A stretch of DNA of 53,571 bases from Rhizobium sp. Q54 (GCA_945870825.1 CAMBTM010000009.1:1-53571); one strand, 5' to 3'; numbered from the stretch's first letter, positions 10,117 to 18,997 are shown. Translations and numbers: made by a program. The notes: generated by a model not told the origin, from the sequence alone.

Positions 10117-10602
10117 ATGTTAAAGAAATCTCTTGTTTTTAGTGTTGGTCTTCTAATGGCTGGCACAAACTTTACTTCTGCCCATGGATTTACGGATCCC
10201 TTTGGCAGGAGGTACGGTTTACTTGATGATGGGTTCTGGCGACACTTAGAACAATCCATGGAAGACCGTTTTGCCCAGTTCGGGTCTTCCGCCTCCATTG
10301 AAAAGGACAAAATTGTTTTAAGTTATGATGTGCCAGGGCTTTCTAGCAAAGACGTTACCGTTAATGTTGATAATGGCCATATGCTTGTGATTAAAGGAGA
10401 AAAGAAAGAGAAAGCAGATGAAAAGGATAAAACCAAAGAAGTCCACTATCATTCTTCTCGGTCTTTCTATCGGTCCATGACGTTGCCCAAAGATGCAGAG
10501 GTTGCAAAGATCAATGCGGAAGTGAAGGATGGTATCCTAACCATTACTATTCCCCGCAAACCGTTGCCACCAGAGACGACTCATAAGGTTCACGTGAAGT
10601 AA
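10117..10602 (+). CDS. Small heat-shock protein (Hsp20/alpha-crystallin) with signal peptide
   Basis: A 161-residue protein. The alpha-crystallin domain runs from about residue 60 to 150: SYDVPGLSSKDVTVNV, LVIKGEKK, SFYRSMTLPKDAEVAKINAEVKDGILTITIP, the usual A-x-x-x-N-G-V/I-L core. Unusually, the first 22 residues form a convincing signal peptide: KK, then a hydrophobic stretch (SLVFSVGLLMAG), then TSA-HG as a cleavage site. Hsp20 proteins are ATP-independent holdases and nearly always cytosolic, so this one may protect periplasmic or envelope proteins. ATG follows AAAGGAG. A rho-independent terminator follows the stop, so it is monocistronic. Confidence 0.9.
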   Translation: MLKKSLVFSVGLLMAGTNFTSAHGFTDPFGRRYGLLDDGFWRHLEQSMEDRFAQFGSSASIEKDKIVLSYDVPGLSSKDVTVNVDNGHMLVIKGEKKEKADEKDKTKEVHYHSSRSFYRSMTLPKDAEVAKINAEVKDGILTITIPRKPLPPETTHKVHVK

Positions 10603-10606
10603 TACC

Positions 10607-10635
10607 AAACCCCTGCTCATGTAGGGTTTTTTTTT
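10607..10635 (+). terminator. Rho-independent terminator after hsp20
   Basis: AAACCC (10607-10612) pairs with GGGTTT (10624-10629), followed by a run of T residues, 5 bases after the stop codon. Confidence 0.7.
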
Positions 10636-10694
10636 GACCTTTCTTGTTGACATAAAGCCCCCCCAACAGAGATAGTATGAATGAAGATTCCACG

Positions 10695-10852
10695 TTGGAT
10701 ATGAGCAGAAATGTTCATAAGGGAATACGGTAAAATCCGTAGCTACCCCCGTAACTGTAGGTGCTAGTTTTCTTGATTATTATGCCACTGGGAAAGCCTG
10801 GGAAGGTAAATCAAGAACGCCATGATGCACAAGCCAGGAGACCTGTCTTTAA
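10695..10852 (+). ncRNA. Cobalamin (B12) riboswitch aptamer
   Basis: The conserved core elements occur in the right order and spacing: AAGGGAA and CGGTAAAATCCG near 10719-10739, CCCCGTAACTGTAGG at 10747-10761, GCCACTG at 10784-10790, GGGAAGG at 10800-10806, GATG at 10824, and the B12 box AGCCAGGAGACCTG at 10832-10845. This matches the adenosylcobalamin-type aptamer architecture. Downstream, GAAAC/GTTTC can form a small hairpin whose loop holds GGAGG (10867-10881), a possible part of the expression platform. The next gene, 110 bases on, is an unknown exported protein and not a known B12 transport or synthesis gene. Confidence 0.93.
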
Positions 10853-10962
10853 AGCCACTTTGCCTTGAAACGGAGGGTTTCTAGCGCGCAGAGGATGAGC
10901 ATTTTCATTCAAAATGACTCTGTCGGTGGCAATTTATCAATTGTCAACAAACGGAGTATGTC

Positions 10963-12102
10963 ATGCGCGTTCTTTCTTTATCAAAGTTTTCCCTTATTAA
11001 ACCAGGAGTTTTTTTAGCAGCTGGCAGTGCTTTTCCCCTTACGATGCCGGGTGTTTTTTCAAAAGCTGTGGCCGCTGTTTCTAAATTGCCTCTTTATAGT
11101 TTGTCCTCTTTTTACGGGCCATTGCTGAGCACCTATATTGCCCCAGTATTGGCTGTCGTATCGGTGGTGAGCGCTCCATTAAGCACGAAGGTTTCTGTGG
11201 CCTCTTTTCGTGTTGCGGGGATGCATAGTGTCGAGGCCCCTGTTGATAGGCTTTTGGATACGCTTGTCGATGCTTCTGTCACTCCCTTTTCTTCTGTCAC
11301 CTCCTCCTTTTCTTCTGTAACTTCCTCTTTCTCTTCCGTCACCCCCTTTTCTTCTTCTGTCACCCCCTCGAAAGCGGCGGCCCAGGGTCACACACACGTT
11401 CTTGACGTTGAAACAGTTGTACCTTCTCCCACCGCCGTCAGTTGGGGGGTTAAGTATTTTAGCCATATGGCTAATTCTCTGGATCCCCACGTTCTTGCCT
11501 CACAAAGCTTAAACTTCATGAGACAAGTTGAGCTCGGGAGGACGGCATCTCCTAATCTCAATACTTCTGCGACGTTACTCCCCACCTTACTCAAAATGGA
11601 CTTATCCCAGGAATCGGATAAGGATTCTATAGGTGTATCGCTAACAGGTGAGACCCAACCAAAAATTCAACCGACAGAAGAACAAAGGTATTCGATCGTT
11701 CTTGAAAAAACGTTATCTTTAATAAAAAACTCCCCGGCTATACACAAAGCATCTCGCGTTAAAGCTGATTTCTTTGAATCAGCCAACTGGTTTTTCAATA
11801 TGAACTCTAAGCTTAAGAAATGGGTTATGGTTGTTTTTTCTAAAATCTGGAATGAAGATACGCCTCAAGATCAAATGTGTGAATCTGTTTCGTGTCAAAG
11901 ATTAAGTGTTAAAGTGGAACAGTTAGAAATGTTAGAAAAATTAGGGAGTATTCTGAAGCTTCTTGTCATCCAGCGTTTAGAACGAGGATTGAACAATACT
12001 TTCTTTGATGTAAGTTTTATGGAAAAACCTCTGGAAGCGCTTAGGTCTAGGGGTATTATTGCGGATAAGGATATAGATGACTTGTACGATGCACGAGACT
12101 AA
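10963..12102 (+). CDS. Unknown exported Ser/Thr-rich protein under B12 riboswitch
   Basis: I do not recognise this 379-residue protein. The N terminus (RVLSLSKFSLIKPG, then hydrophobic FLAAGSAFPLTMPG) can serve as a signal or anchor, and a second hydrophobic stretch follows (YIAPVLAVVSVVSAPL, about residues 58-73). Residues 105-140 are an imperfect Ser/Val/Thr/Phe repeat (SSVTSSFSSVTSS type) encoded by a pyrimidine-rich DNA repeat at 11277-11370. The C-terminal half is helical and polar with one CxxxxxC pair (about residue 305) and no known motif. ATG has CGGAG 6 bases upstream. The B12 riboswitch upstream implies repression when cobalamin is plentiful (inference). It may be an envelope component of B12 uptake or an effector. 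Confidence 0.75.
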   Translation: MRVLSLSKFSLIKPGVFLAAGSAFPLTMPGVFSKAVAAVSKLPLYSLSSFYGPLLSTYIAPVLAVVSVVSAPLSTKVSVASFRVAGMHSVEAPVDRLLDTLVDASVTPFSSVTSSFSSVTSSFSSVTPFSSSVTPSKAAAQGHTHVLDVETVVPSPTAVSWGVKYFSHMANSLDPHVLASQSLNFMRQVELGRTASPNLNTSATLLPTLLKMDLSQESDKDSIGVSLTGETQPKIQPTEEQRYSIVLEKTLSLIKNSPAIHKASRVKADFFESANWFFNMNSKLKKWVMVVFSKIWNEDTPQDQMCESVSCQRLSVKVEQLEMLEKLGSILKLLVIQRLERGLNNTFFDVSFMEKPLEALRSRGIIADKDIDDLYDARD

Positions 12103-12108
12103 CCCACC

Positions 12109-12189
12109 AATTTCAGTTTAGGCATCTATACTGAAATTAGAGTAGAACATATGGTAATGAATTTCAATATAGATCTCTAAACTGAAATG
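12109..12189. repeat. Palindromic repeat pair between convergent genes
   Basis: 12109-12138 and 12160-12189 are inverted copies of a 30-base unit with four mismatches. Each unit is also nearly self-complementary at its ends (ATTTCAGT/ACTGAAAT). It fills the gap between the unknown B12-linked gene and priA and may act as a bidirectional terminator, though it lacks a clean T run. Confidence 0.6.
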
Positions 12190-12191
12190 CA

Positions 12192-14162
12192 TCAAAAGAA
12201 CGAATAGGGATCGATATCAACCGCAACTTTCATGGTTGAGGGGATATTAACCGCCTGAAGCCATTGTTTGATAACCTTTTGGGGGGATAAATTTTTCTTA
12301 GCTTTGACCAAGAATCGCCAACGATGCCATTGGTTCAGCTGGTGGATGGGGGCTGGAGACGGCCCTAAAATCTCCAGATCTGTATGATGGGGAATATGGC
12401 TCGCCATGGTTTGGACAAATTTTTCTGTCGCAATAGGATCTTTTCCTGCAACGATCAGGGCCGCTAGTTTTCCAAAAGGGGGCAGATCCAACGTGCGTCT
12501 TGATTCAGCCTCAAGGGATAGAAATGATGCTTGGTCATAGTGTTTGATGGCCTGCATCACAGGATGATCCGGACAATGGGTTTGGATCAAAACGCGCCCC
12601 GTTAAATGGGTTCGCCCAGCACGTCCCCCGACTTGATAAAGGAGTTGGTATGTTTTCTCCGCCGCCCGCAAGTCCCCACCGCTCAACCCCAGATCCCCAT
12701 CAATCACTCCTACTAGAGTGAGGTAAGGGAAATGGTGCCCTTTGGCCATGACTTGGGTGCCTACAATAATATCAACTTCTTGGTTCTCGATTTTCCCAAT
12801 AGATTCTTTAAGCTTTTTGGGGGATGACAGAGTATCACTGGTCATGACCAAAAGCCTGGCTTTGGGGAATAACTGGGTCACCTCTTCTTCAATCCGTTCA
12901 ACCCCTGGCCCACAAGGCGAAAGGGTTTCCATTTCTAGACATTGTGGGCATTGTTTGGGAACGGGGCGTTGATAATTGCAATGGTGACATTGAAGGCGGC
13001 TAGTCGATTTATGGTACACAAGCCAGGTACTGCAATTGGGACAATCCATATGATGCCCACACCCGTGACAAATCAGAAGGGGGGCATACCCCCGCCGGTT
13101 CAAAAACAAAAGAACCTGTTCTTGGCGGGAAAATGTTTCTGTTATGGCATCTTGCAACGCCTTTGAAATCCATTGCCCTTGAGTCTTTTTGCCATGACGC
13201 ATATCGATAAGAGCCACCGTTGGCATAACGGACACACCATGACGGTTAGGCAGATGCCAGCGCTCGTATTTTCCCGTTTCAATATTATGGAGCGTTTCCA
13301 AAGAAGGGGTCGCAGAGGATAAAACCAGAGGACATTTTTCCATATAGGCCCGCATTACAGCCAAATCTCTGCCTTGATAAATCACACCCGTTTCTTGTTT
13401 ATAACTATGATCATGTTCTTCATCCACGACCATGTAACCAAGGTTTTTGTAGGGAAGAAATAAAGCAGACCGCGCACCAACAATGACAGATGCTGCTCCC
13501 TCAGCAATAGAGCGCCAGGCCTTTCGACGTTGGGCTAAGGGCAAGTCAGAATGCCACAGCGTTGGTGTTACTGCGAAACGGTCCTTAAAACGATCCACCC
13601 ATTGGGTGCTTAAAGAAATTTCTGGAACAAGGATCAGGGATTGTTTTCCCTGATCATAGGCCTCTTTGATACCTTCAAAATAAACCTCTGTCTTGCCAGA
13701 TCCCGTGACCCCTTCCAACACAAATGTCTTGAAACTTTGTTTGCGGATTGCATCTTGAAAAGCCATGCCAGCCGCTTTTTGTTCTGGACTCAACGTATGG
13801 GGATGAAAGGTCATGGGCGACATGCTGACCACTTCTTCTTTGACCAACGCTTCAGGTGATGCAAGGACCATCTTCAAAACAGACCCCAAAGGGGCAAGGG
13901 TATAGTGAGACGTCCATTCCAAAAAATCCCGCATGGTTTTTGAAAGGGGGGGAAGGGAGGCCACACTGATAATAGATTTAATTTTGTCAGCCTGAAGGGT
14001 GCTTATTGTATCAACCGCCCATACAACCCCCCAAAGAGTTTGACGCCCAAAGGGCACTAAGACATAGTCGCCCACACAAACCTTGATAGCCGCCTTATAG
14101 TCAAAGGGTTCCAAAAAAGGTTTGGGAAGAAGGACTTTTATCATTGTGACAGTGGTGGACAT
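12192..14162 (-). CDS. priA: Primosomal replication restart helicase PriA
   Basis: A 656-residue superfamily 2 3'-5' DNA helicase that restarts stalled forks; somewhat shorter than the 732-residue E. coli enzyme. Seen in order: the N-terminal 3'-DNA-binding domain (FDYKAAIKVCVGDYVLVPFG), Walker A GVTGSGKTEVYFE, DEEHDHSYKQ, the zinc-binding insertion with repeated CxxC (CHGCGHH, CPNCSTW, CHHCN, CPQCLE), the VGTQVMAKGHHFP helicase motif, and GRAGR. The start at 14162 is the longest; an ATG at 14144 is an alternative. The order priA-transaldolase-xerC is common in alphaproteobacteria, although priA here is on the opposite strand. Confidence 0.95.
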   Translation of the reverse strand: MSTTVTMIKVLLPKPFLEPFDYKAAIKVCVGDYVLVPFGRQTLWGVVWAVDTISTLQADKIKSIISVASLPPLSKTMRDFLEWTSHYTLAPLGSVLKMVLASPEALVKEEVVSMSPMTFHPHTLSPEQKAAGMAFQDAIRKQSFKTFVLEGVTGSGKTEVYFEGIKEAYDQGKQSLILVPEISLSTQWVDRFKDRFAVTPTLWHSDLPLAQRRKAWRSIAEGAASVIVGARSALFLPYKNLGYMVVDEEHDHSYKQETGVIYQGRDLAVMRAYMEKCPLVLSSATPSLETLHNIETGKYERWHLPNRHGVSVMPTVALIDMRHGKKTQGQWISKALQDAITETFSRQEQVLLFLNRRGYAPLLICHGCGHHMDCPNCSTWLVYHKSTSRLQCHHCNYQRPVPKQCPQCLEMETLSPCGPGVERIEEEVTQLFPKARLLVMTSDTLSSPKKLKESIGKIENQEVDIIVGTQVMAKGHHFPYLTLVGVIDGDLGLSGGDLRAAEKTYQLLYQVGGRAGRTHLTGRVLIQTHCPDHPVMQAIKHYDQASFLSLEAESRRTLDLPPFGKLAALIVAGKDPIATEKFVQTMASHIPHHTDLEILGPSPAPIHQLNQWHRWRFLVKAKKNLSPQKVIKQWLQAVNIPSTMKVAVDIDPYSFF

Positions 14163-14220
14163 CGTGCGCTATTTTCCATAGTATGTGGCGACATTCTACA
14201 AGATAAGTGAGGAGAAAAAA

Positions 14221-14877
14221 ATGAAGTTTTTTATTGATGGTGCCGATATTGCTGAAATTAAGGCCTTGTGTGCCATGGGCGTGGTCGATGGAGTCACAAC
14301 GAATCCCTCTATCATTGCAAAAACAGGCCGTAACTTCCAAGAAGTGATTGGGGAAATTTGTGACATCACATCAGGTCCTGTCAGTGCAGAAGTTGCGGCA
14401 ACAGATGCCAAAACCATGATTCTTGAAGGCAAACACCTTGCCAAGATTGCAAAGAATGTCTGCATCAAAGTTCCCCTCACAGAAGAAGGCTTGAAGGCCT
14501 GCTATGCCTTGAGGCAAGAGGATATTATGGTGAACGTGACACTTTGTTTTTCATCTGTTCAGGCGTTGATGGCTGCCAAAGCTGGCGCCACGTTTATATC
14601 TCCTTTCATCGGTCGTCTTGATGACATTGGTCATGATGGGATGCAATTGATCGAAGATATCTGCCAAATTTATAGCAATTACCCTGATCTGACAACCGAG
14701 GTGCTTGCAGCCTCTGTGCGTCATCCTTTACATGTCAAGCAAGTCGCTGAGATTGGTGCCCATGTGGTGACAGCCCCTGCTAATGTGATTCGTGGGTTGA
14801 TCAATCATCCGTTGACAGATAAGGGACTTGATATCTTTTTGAAAGATTGGGCAAAAACAGGTCAATCGATTTTGTAG
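14221..14877 (+). CDS. fsa: Transaldolase / fructose-6-phosphate aldolase-like enzyme
   Basis: A 218-residue short transaldolase of the TalC/MipB/FSA group. It starts [17 protein letters not shown] and shows [12 protein letters not shown] and the Schiff-base lysine strand [15 protein letters not shown], then the SPFIGRLDD motif. It acts in non-oxidative pentose phosphate metabolism, or as an aldolase on fructose-6-phosphate; sequence alone does not separate the two. The frame is open from 14185, but ATG at 14221 follows GAGGAG. Its stop TAG abuts the xerC ATG with no gap, so the two genes are likely translated from one mRNA. Confidence 0.92.
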   Translation: MKFFIDGADIAEIKALCAMGVVDGVTTNPSIIAKTGRNFQEVIGEICDITSGPVSAEVAATDAKTMILEGKHLAKIAKNVCIKVPLTEEGLKACYALRQEDIMVNVTLCFSSVQALMAAKAGATFISPFIGRLDDIGHDGMQLIEDICQIYSNYPDLTTEVLAASVRHPLHVKQVAEIGAHVVTAPANVIRGLINHPLTDKGLDIFLKDWAKTGQSIL

Positions 14878-15789
14878 ATGGATCTCCATTCAGTTATTGC
14901 ATCATGGCTTGAGTGGCTTCAAAAGGAAAAACGTCTCTCAAGCCATACCTTAAAGGCCTATGCTGGTGATATGGAAGGGTTCATGGCCTTCATGCAATCC
15001 TATCAAGGGGAAGGCTTAACATTAGAGACGGCTTCTTCTTTAAAGGCCCAAGATTTTCGGTCATGGCTTGCTTTCTTTGCACAAAAGAATGCGGCAAAAA
15101 CATCCATCGCGCGCGCCATGTCTGTGATCAGAAGTTTTTTTCACTACCTGGACCAAGAAGGTCTTGCCCATAATCCCATTCTTAAAACCATGAAGTCTCC
15201 CAAACTTCCTTTTTCTATTCCAAAGGCGTTGTCCCAAGATCAAATGACGGATTTCTTAAAGGTCAATGCAGAGGGAGAGGACTGGACGGCGCTGAGAGAC
15301 CAAGCCCTTTTTATGGTGCTTTATGGGGCCGGTCTTCGCATCAGCGAGGCTTTGGCCCTAGACCAAGGGGATGTGGCGGGAACTGATATATTAAGGATCA
15401 AAGGAAAAGGGAATAAAGAACGACTCGTTCCCCTGTTGCCTGTGGTAAAAGAAGCACTGATGTCTTACCTGAAATCCTGTCCCTTGAGAGACCATAGCCC
15501 CCTTTTTTTAGGGCTTCAGGGCAAACGACTCAATATCAGTGTGGCAGAAAAACAAGTACGTGATTTAAGGCGGGCTTTGGGTTTGCCAGAAACCGTAACC
15601 CCCCATGCCCTGCGGCATAGTTTCGCAACCCATTTGTTAGAAGGAGAAGGTGACCTGCGGACCATTCAAGAACTGTTGGGACACACATCCCTTTCAACGA
15701 CCCAGCGGTATACCCACGCGAATCGTCAACATCTACAACGTGTCTATGAGGCAGCCCATCCCCGGGCACGCAAACTTTTGGAAGATTAA
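14878..15789 (+). CDS. xerC: Tyrosine recombinase XerC
   Basis: A 303-residue site-specific recombinase that resolves chromosome dimers at dif together with XerD. The N-terminal SAM-like domain (residues 1-100) includes SSHTLKAYAGDMEGF. All catalytic residues are present: R154 in GAGLRISEAL, K177 in IKGKGNKERLVP, H243 and R246 in PHALRHSFATHLL, H269 in LLGHTSLSTTQ, and the nucleophile Y278 in QRYTH. Length and spacing fit XerC/XerD; XerC is favoured by position after priA and transaldolase. Start and preceding stop abut (TAGATG). Confidence 0.93.
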   Translation: MDLHSVIASWLEWLQKEKRLSSHTLKAYAGDMEGFMAFMQSYQGEGLTLETASSLKAQDFRSWLAFFAQKNAAKTSIARAMSVIRSFFHYLDQEGLAHNPILKTMKSPKLPFSIPKALSQDQMTDFLKVNAEGEDWTALRDQALFMVLYGAGLRISEALALDQGDVAGTDILRIKGKGNKERLVPLLPVVKEALMSYLKSCPLRDHSPLFLGLQGKRLNISVAEKQVRDLRRALGLPETVTPHALRHSFATHLLEGEGDLRTIQELLGHTSLSTTQRYTHANRQHLQRVYEAAHPRARKLLED

Positions 15790-16113
15790 TGGATCATCTT
15801 TAATTTTTCCTCCAACGCGTGGCTTAAGGTATATTCTGATCTACCAATTACCGATTCTCTAATACAAAAGGACCAACTGACAATTTACCGACAAGGCACC
15901 TTTGATACCTGACCCAGGCCGATCCCAATGTTCAACGATGCAATCGTTCAAAAGGGGATTTGGTATAATATGATTTTGATAGGACATACCCAACAGCACT
16001 TTTCTGGGTTTTATAGGGGAAAGTATGGTCAGAAATTTAACGAAATCTATGAACGAATCGTTGTTTTTTTAAGGAATTTTCCTCGAATTCACCATTCGAA
16101 CCTTAGAAGAAAT
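15790..16113. other. Intergenic stretch without an intact gene
   Basis: The 324 bases between xerC and tRNA-Ala hold no ORF with a ribosome site and conserved content. The minus strand carries short broken reading frames that look like a decayed gene (for example SEYTLSHALEEKL near 15790-15840), but I cannot name it. I see no strong hairpin or promoter. Confidence 0.4.
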
Positions 16114-16189
<76 letters not shown>

Positions 16190-16285
16190 AAGGTTTCTAT
16201 ACCCTAATAACCATTCCAGAAACTTTCAAGGGGTTTTTAGAAAAAAGGGATAGGGATTGAAATATTCTTTGTTATACTCAATCTC

Positions 16286-17677
16286 ATGAAAATAAGAATA
16301 CTTTTATGTCTCATCTTTATAATTGTTGGACCTTTGGCACGAGGGGACTTCCAGCGAGGGACCGCTATTCGTGACGCTGAAATTGAAAAGATTTTACGCA
16401 ATTATTTGGACCCTCTTTTTAAAGTCGCAGGGCTCAACCCAGGGGAAGCACGCATTGTGATGGTTGTGGAAAATGCGTTGAACGCTGCAGCATTGCCTGA
16501 TAATACCTTGCTTTTTTACACAGGCTTTTTAGTTGAGGCTGAGAACCCAGAGGAAATTGCTGGGGTTCTGGCGCACGAAGTTGGTCACATCGCAGGCCGC
16601 CATTTGGTGCGTATGTATGGGGCCATGGAAAAATCCCAACAAATGGGAATGCTGGGTGCTTTGATGGGCATTGCCGTTGGCCTTCTTGGGGCACCCGATG
16701 CGGGTATTGCCTTGGCGCTGGGGGGGTCTTCCCAAGCATTGCATAGTTTCCTTCACTATCGTCGGGGTGAAGAGGAGGCTGCCGATATGCTAGGCGTTCA
16801 ATATCTTGAACGGTTAAAATGGCCTATCCGAGGTCTTCGGACATTTTTAAGTAAAATGTTGGGGCAAGAACTTTTATCAGAATCTCTCCAAGATCCTTAT
16901 TTAAGAACCCACCCGTTGACCCATGAACGTGTGGAACGGATTCGAGCCAAAGAAGATGCCGGTTCCAAAAATCAAAAGATGCCGCCTTATTTTTATGAAC
17001 AACATCATCGGATGGTTGCAAAATTGAAGGCCTTCTTGTGGTCCCCTAAAAAAACGCTGCATGCTTTTAAGGGGGACAGGCTTTTGGACCGTTATGCACA
17101 AAGTATTGCGTATTATCGCCAAGCCGATTTTGATAAGGCATTGTCTTTGTTGAGGCAGCTCATTGTAGAAGAGCCTGATAATCCCTTTTTCTTTGAATTA
17201 CAGGGACAGATCCTTTTTGAATCAGGCAAGGGATCACAATCAGTTATCCCCTATAGAAAAGCGGTTGATCTTTATCCTGGATCTGCTTTGCTTCAAGCAG
17301 CGTTAGCTCAATCTCTTTTGCAAGATAATAAAAAGGCATCCGTTGAAGAGGCGCTGGACCATCTTCAAAAAGCGATTGCCTTGGAAGAAGATAACGGGAT
17401 GGCCTGGAACTACCTGGCGATTGCTTATGGACGTCAAAACCAAATGGCGAAGATGGCTTTGGCGCTTGCAGAAAAAGGGCTTTTGACCAATGAATGGGTT
17501 TATGCCATGGAACAGGCAGAGCGTGCTCAGCATTTTGCCAAAAAGAATGACAAAGAATATCGACGCGCGGAAGATATTAAAAAAGAGGCGACCCGCCAAC
17601 TTGCTGAATCTAAAAAAGGGGGGCTTTTTGGGATTCGATCACGAGATGCGATTGAATCTGGTGCCGGATCCAGGTGA
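16286..17677 (+). CDS. Periplasmic M48 metalloprotease with TPR repeats (BepA-like)
   Basis: A 463-residue exported protein. The signal peptide covers residues 1-20 (RILLCLIFIIVGPLARG). The M48 zinc protease domain has HEVGH in LAHEVGHIAGRH and the third ligand region RRGEEEAADMLGVQYL. From about residue 260, TPR-like helices follow (AYYRQADFDKALSLLRQLI, then PYRKAVDLYPGSALLQAALAQSLL). This is the BepA/YfgC layout: a periplasmic chaperone-protease for outer membrane protein assembly, here consistent with several beta-barrel genes in the window. Its 3' end overlaps the end of miaA on the opposite strand by 68 bases, an unusually long antisense overlap. Confidence 0.9.
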   Translation: MKIRILLCLIFIIVGPLARGDFQRGTAIRDAEIEKILRNYLDPLFKVAGLNPGEARIVMVVENALNAAALPDNTLLFYTGFLVEAENPEEIAGVLAHEVGHIAGRHLVRMYGAMEKSQQMGMLGALMGIAVGLLGAPDAGIALALGGSSQALHSFLHYRRGEEEAADMLGVQYLERLKWPIRGLRTFLSKMLGQELLSESLQDPYLRTHPLTHERVERIRAKEDAGSKNQKMPPYFYEQHHRMVAKLKAFLWSPKKTLHAFKGDRLLDRYAQSIAYYRQADFDKALSLLRQLIVEEPDNPFFFELQGQILFESGKGSQSVIPYRKAVDLYPGSALLQAALAQSLLQDNKKASVEEALDHLQKAIALEEDNGMAWNYLAIAYGRQNQMAKMALALAEKGLLTNEWVYAMEQAERAQHFAKKNDKEYRRAEDIKKEATRQLAESKKGGLFGIRSRDAIESGAGSR

Positions 17678-18497
17678 CCTGCCGTTTGGCGTAATTACGG
17701 GTTTTTTGTTGGATCTTCTCGACCATTGCGTCATGCGGTATTTTTCCTTCTAGATAATCTTGTATATCTTGATAGCCAATGATGGGAACCTTCATAGTTT
17801 TATTATGGAATCGGTTGACTTCGTCCAGGGCCCCTTGTTTTATCATATCCTCAGCGCGTAGATTAATGGTTTCATACAGTTTTTCACGCTGGGGCATCAA
17901 GGTCACAATACAAAAATCCATATCGATACAGGGTTTTTGAGGCTGTTTGTTCCAAAAGCTGAGGGGCTTTTGTGTCTGGATCAGGACTTCTAAGGCACGT
18001 GTTAATCGTTGGGTATCGCCTATATGAATCTTACTCGCTGGATCAGCTTTTTGAAGATGTTTATAGAGGGCGTCTCGCTGTGGTTGATTTTGAAGGGCTT
18101 TTGAGACGGCCTTTCTAAGGGTATTTGGGATGGGGGGGATGGGGCTGAGGCCCTCCAAAAGACCTTTGATATAAAACCCCGTTCCTCCTACTAAAATTGG
18201 CAATTTTCGCTGACGTAGGGTTTTTTCAATGACATCCTTTGCCAAGGCTACCCATGTTGAAACAGAACAAGACTCGTTTTTCTCCAGGTCAAAAATACCA
18301 TAGAGCTGATGGGGACAATCTTCAAAATCCTTCGACGAAGGGCTAGCGGATAAAATGGGAAAATTTCTATACACCTGCATACTATCGGCATTAATGATCA
18401 CGCCATTAAATTCTTGCGCCATATTGATCGCAAGACGTGACTTCCCACTAGCTGTGGGGCCGAGCAGTATTATTCCTTTTGGCTTTCCGTTATTCAT
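17610..18497 (-). CDS. miaA: tRNA dimethylallyltransferase MiaA
   Basis: About 295 residues; transfers an isopentenyl group to A37 of tRNAs reading UNN codons. Motifs: P-loop LLGPTASGKSRLA, ADSMQVYRNFPILSASPS (binds the tRNA/DMAPP region), GGTGFYIKGLLEG, and the C-terminal RNYAKRQVTWIRHQ. The open frame can start at a TTG (18524), but ATG at 18497 is closer to the usual MiaA start. The last 68 bases lie antisense to the end of the M48 protease gene. No miaB is in the window. Confidence 0.93.
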   Translation of the reverse strand: MNNGKPKGIILLGPTASGKSRLAINMAQEFNGVIINADSMQVYRNFPILSASPSSKDFEDCPHQLYGIFDLEKNESCSVSTWVALAKDVIEKTLRQRKLPILVGGTGFYIKGLLEGLSPIPPIPNTLRKAVSKALQNQPQRDALYKHLQKADPASKIHIGDTQRLTRALEVLIQTQKPLSFWNKQPQKPCIDMDFCIVTLMPQREKLYETINLRAEDMIKQGALDEVNRFHNKTMKVPIIGYQDIQDYLEGKIPHDAMVEKIQQKTRNYAKRQVTWIRHQIQSHLVIESQKAPLF

Positions 18498-18571
18498 CCA
18501 TTTACTATGGAGATTTTTAAACAAAAAGCCAAATAGATATGTTTTGCTAAATGTACTTTAAAAGAGAGTGC

Positions 18572-18997
18572 TTACTCTTCCCTAAAAATGCGTTCTTTGC
18601 GTTCGTGCCGTTCTTGGGCTTCGATGCTCAAGGTTGCAATAGGCCTAGCTTCTAGACGTGCCAAAGCGATAGGTTCGCCTGTTTCCTCGCAATATCCATA
18701 ACTGCCCTCATTGATACGTTCCAAGGCCGCATCAATTTTGTTCAAGAGCTTCCGATCACGGTCACGCGCCCTCAATTCCAAAGAAAGATCTGTTTCCATG
18801 GTTGCTTGATCGTTCAAATCAGCTTCGCGAATCATCGTTGTTTTGAGGCTTGAAAGTGTTTCTGCTGCCCCATGCATAATTTCTTGCCGCCACTTTAGAA
18901 TTTTTTGACGAAAATACTCTCTTTGTTGGAGGCTCATAAAGGCCTCACCCTCACCGGGCTTATAAGAATCGGGTAAACGAACGTTATTTTTCTTCAT
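18572..18997 (-). CDS. dksA: RNA polymerase-binding transcription factor DksA
   Basis: A 141-residue secondary-channel factor acting with ppGpp on rRNA and amino acid promoters. The N-terminal coiled coil runs over residues 25-95, with the tip region READLNDQATMETDLSLELRARDR. The zinc finger region YGYCEETGEPIALARLEARPIATLSIEAQERHE keeps only one of the four usual cysteines, as is typical for alphaproteobacterial single-Cys DksA proteins, so it probably does not need zinc. Start ATG follows AGGAGGCTAC-type spacing. It stands alone between miaA and the DnaJ-like gene. Confidence 0.93.
   Translation of the reverse strand: MKKNNVRLPDSYKPGEGEAFMSLQQREYFRQKILKWRQEIMHGAAETLSSLKTTMIREADLNDQATMETDLSLELRARDRDRKLLNKIDAALERINEGSYGYCEETGEPIALARLEARPIATLSIEAQERHERKERIFREE

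Noticed and set aside
11133-11490. Minus-strand ORFs rich in E/V/T or R/G/D across the Ser/Thr repeat
   Set aside because: They are shadows of the pyrimidine-rich coding repeat of the plus-strand gene.
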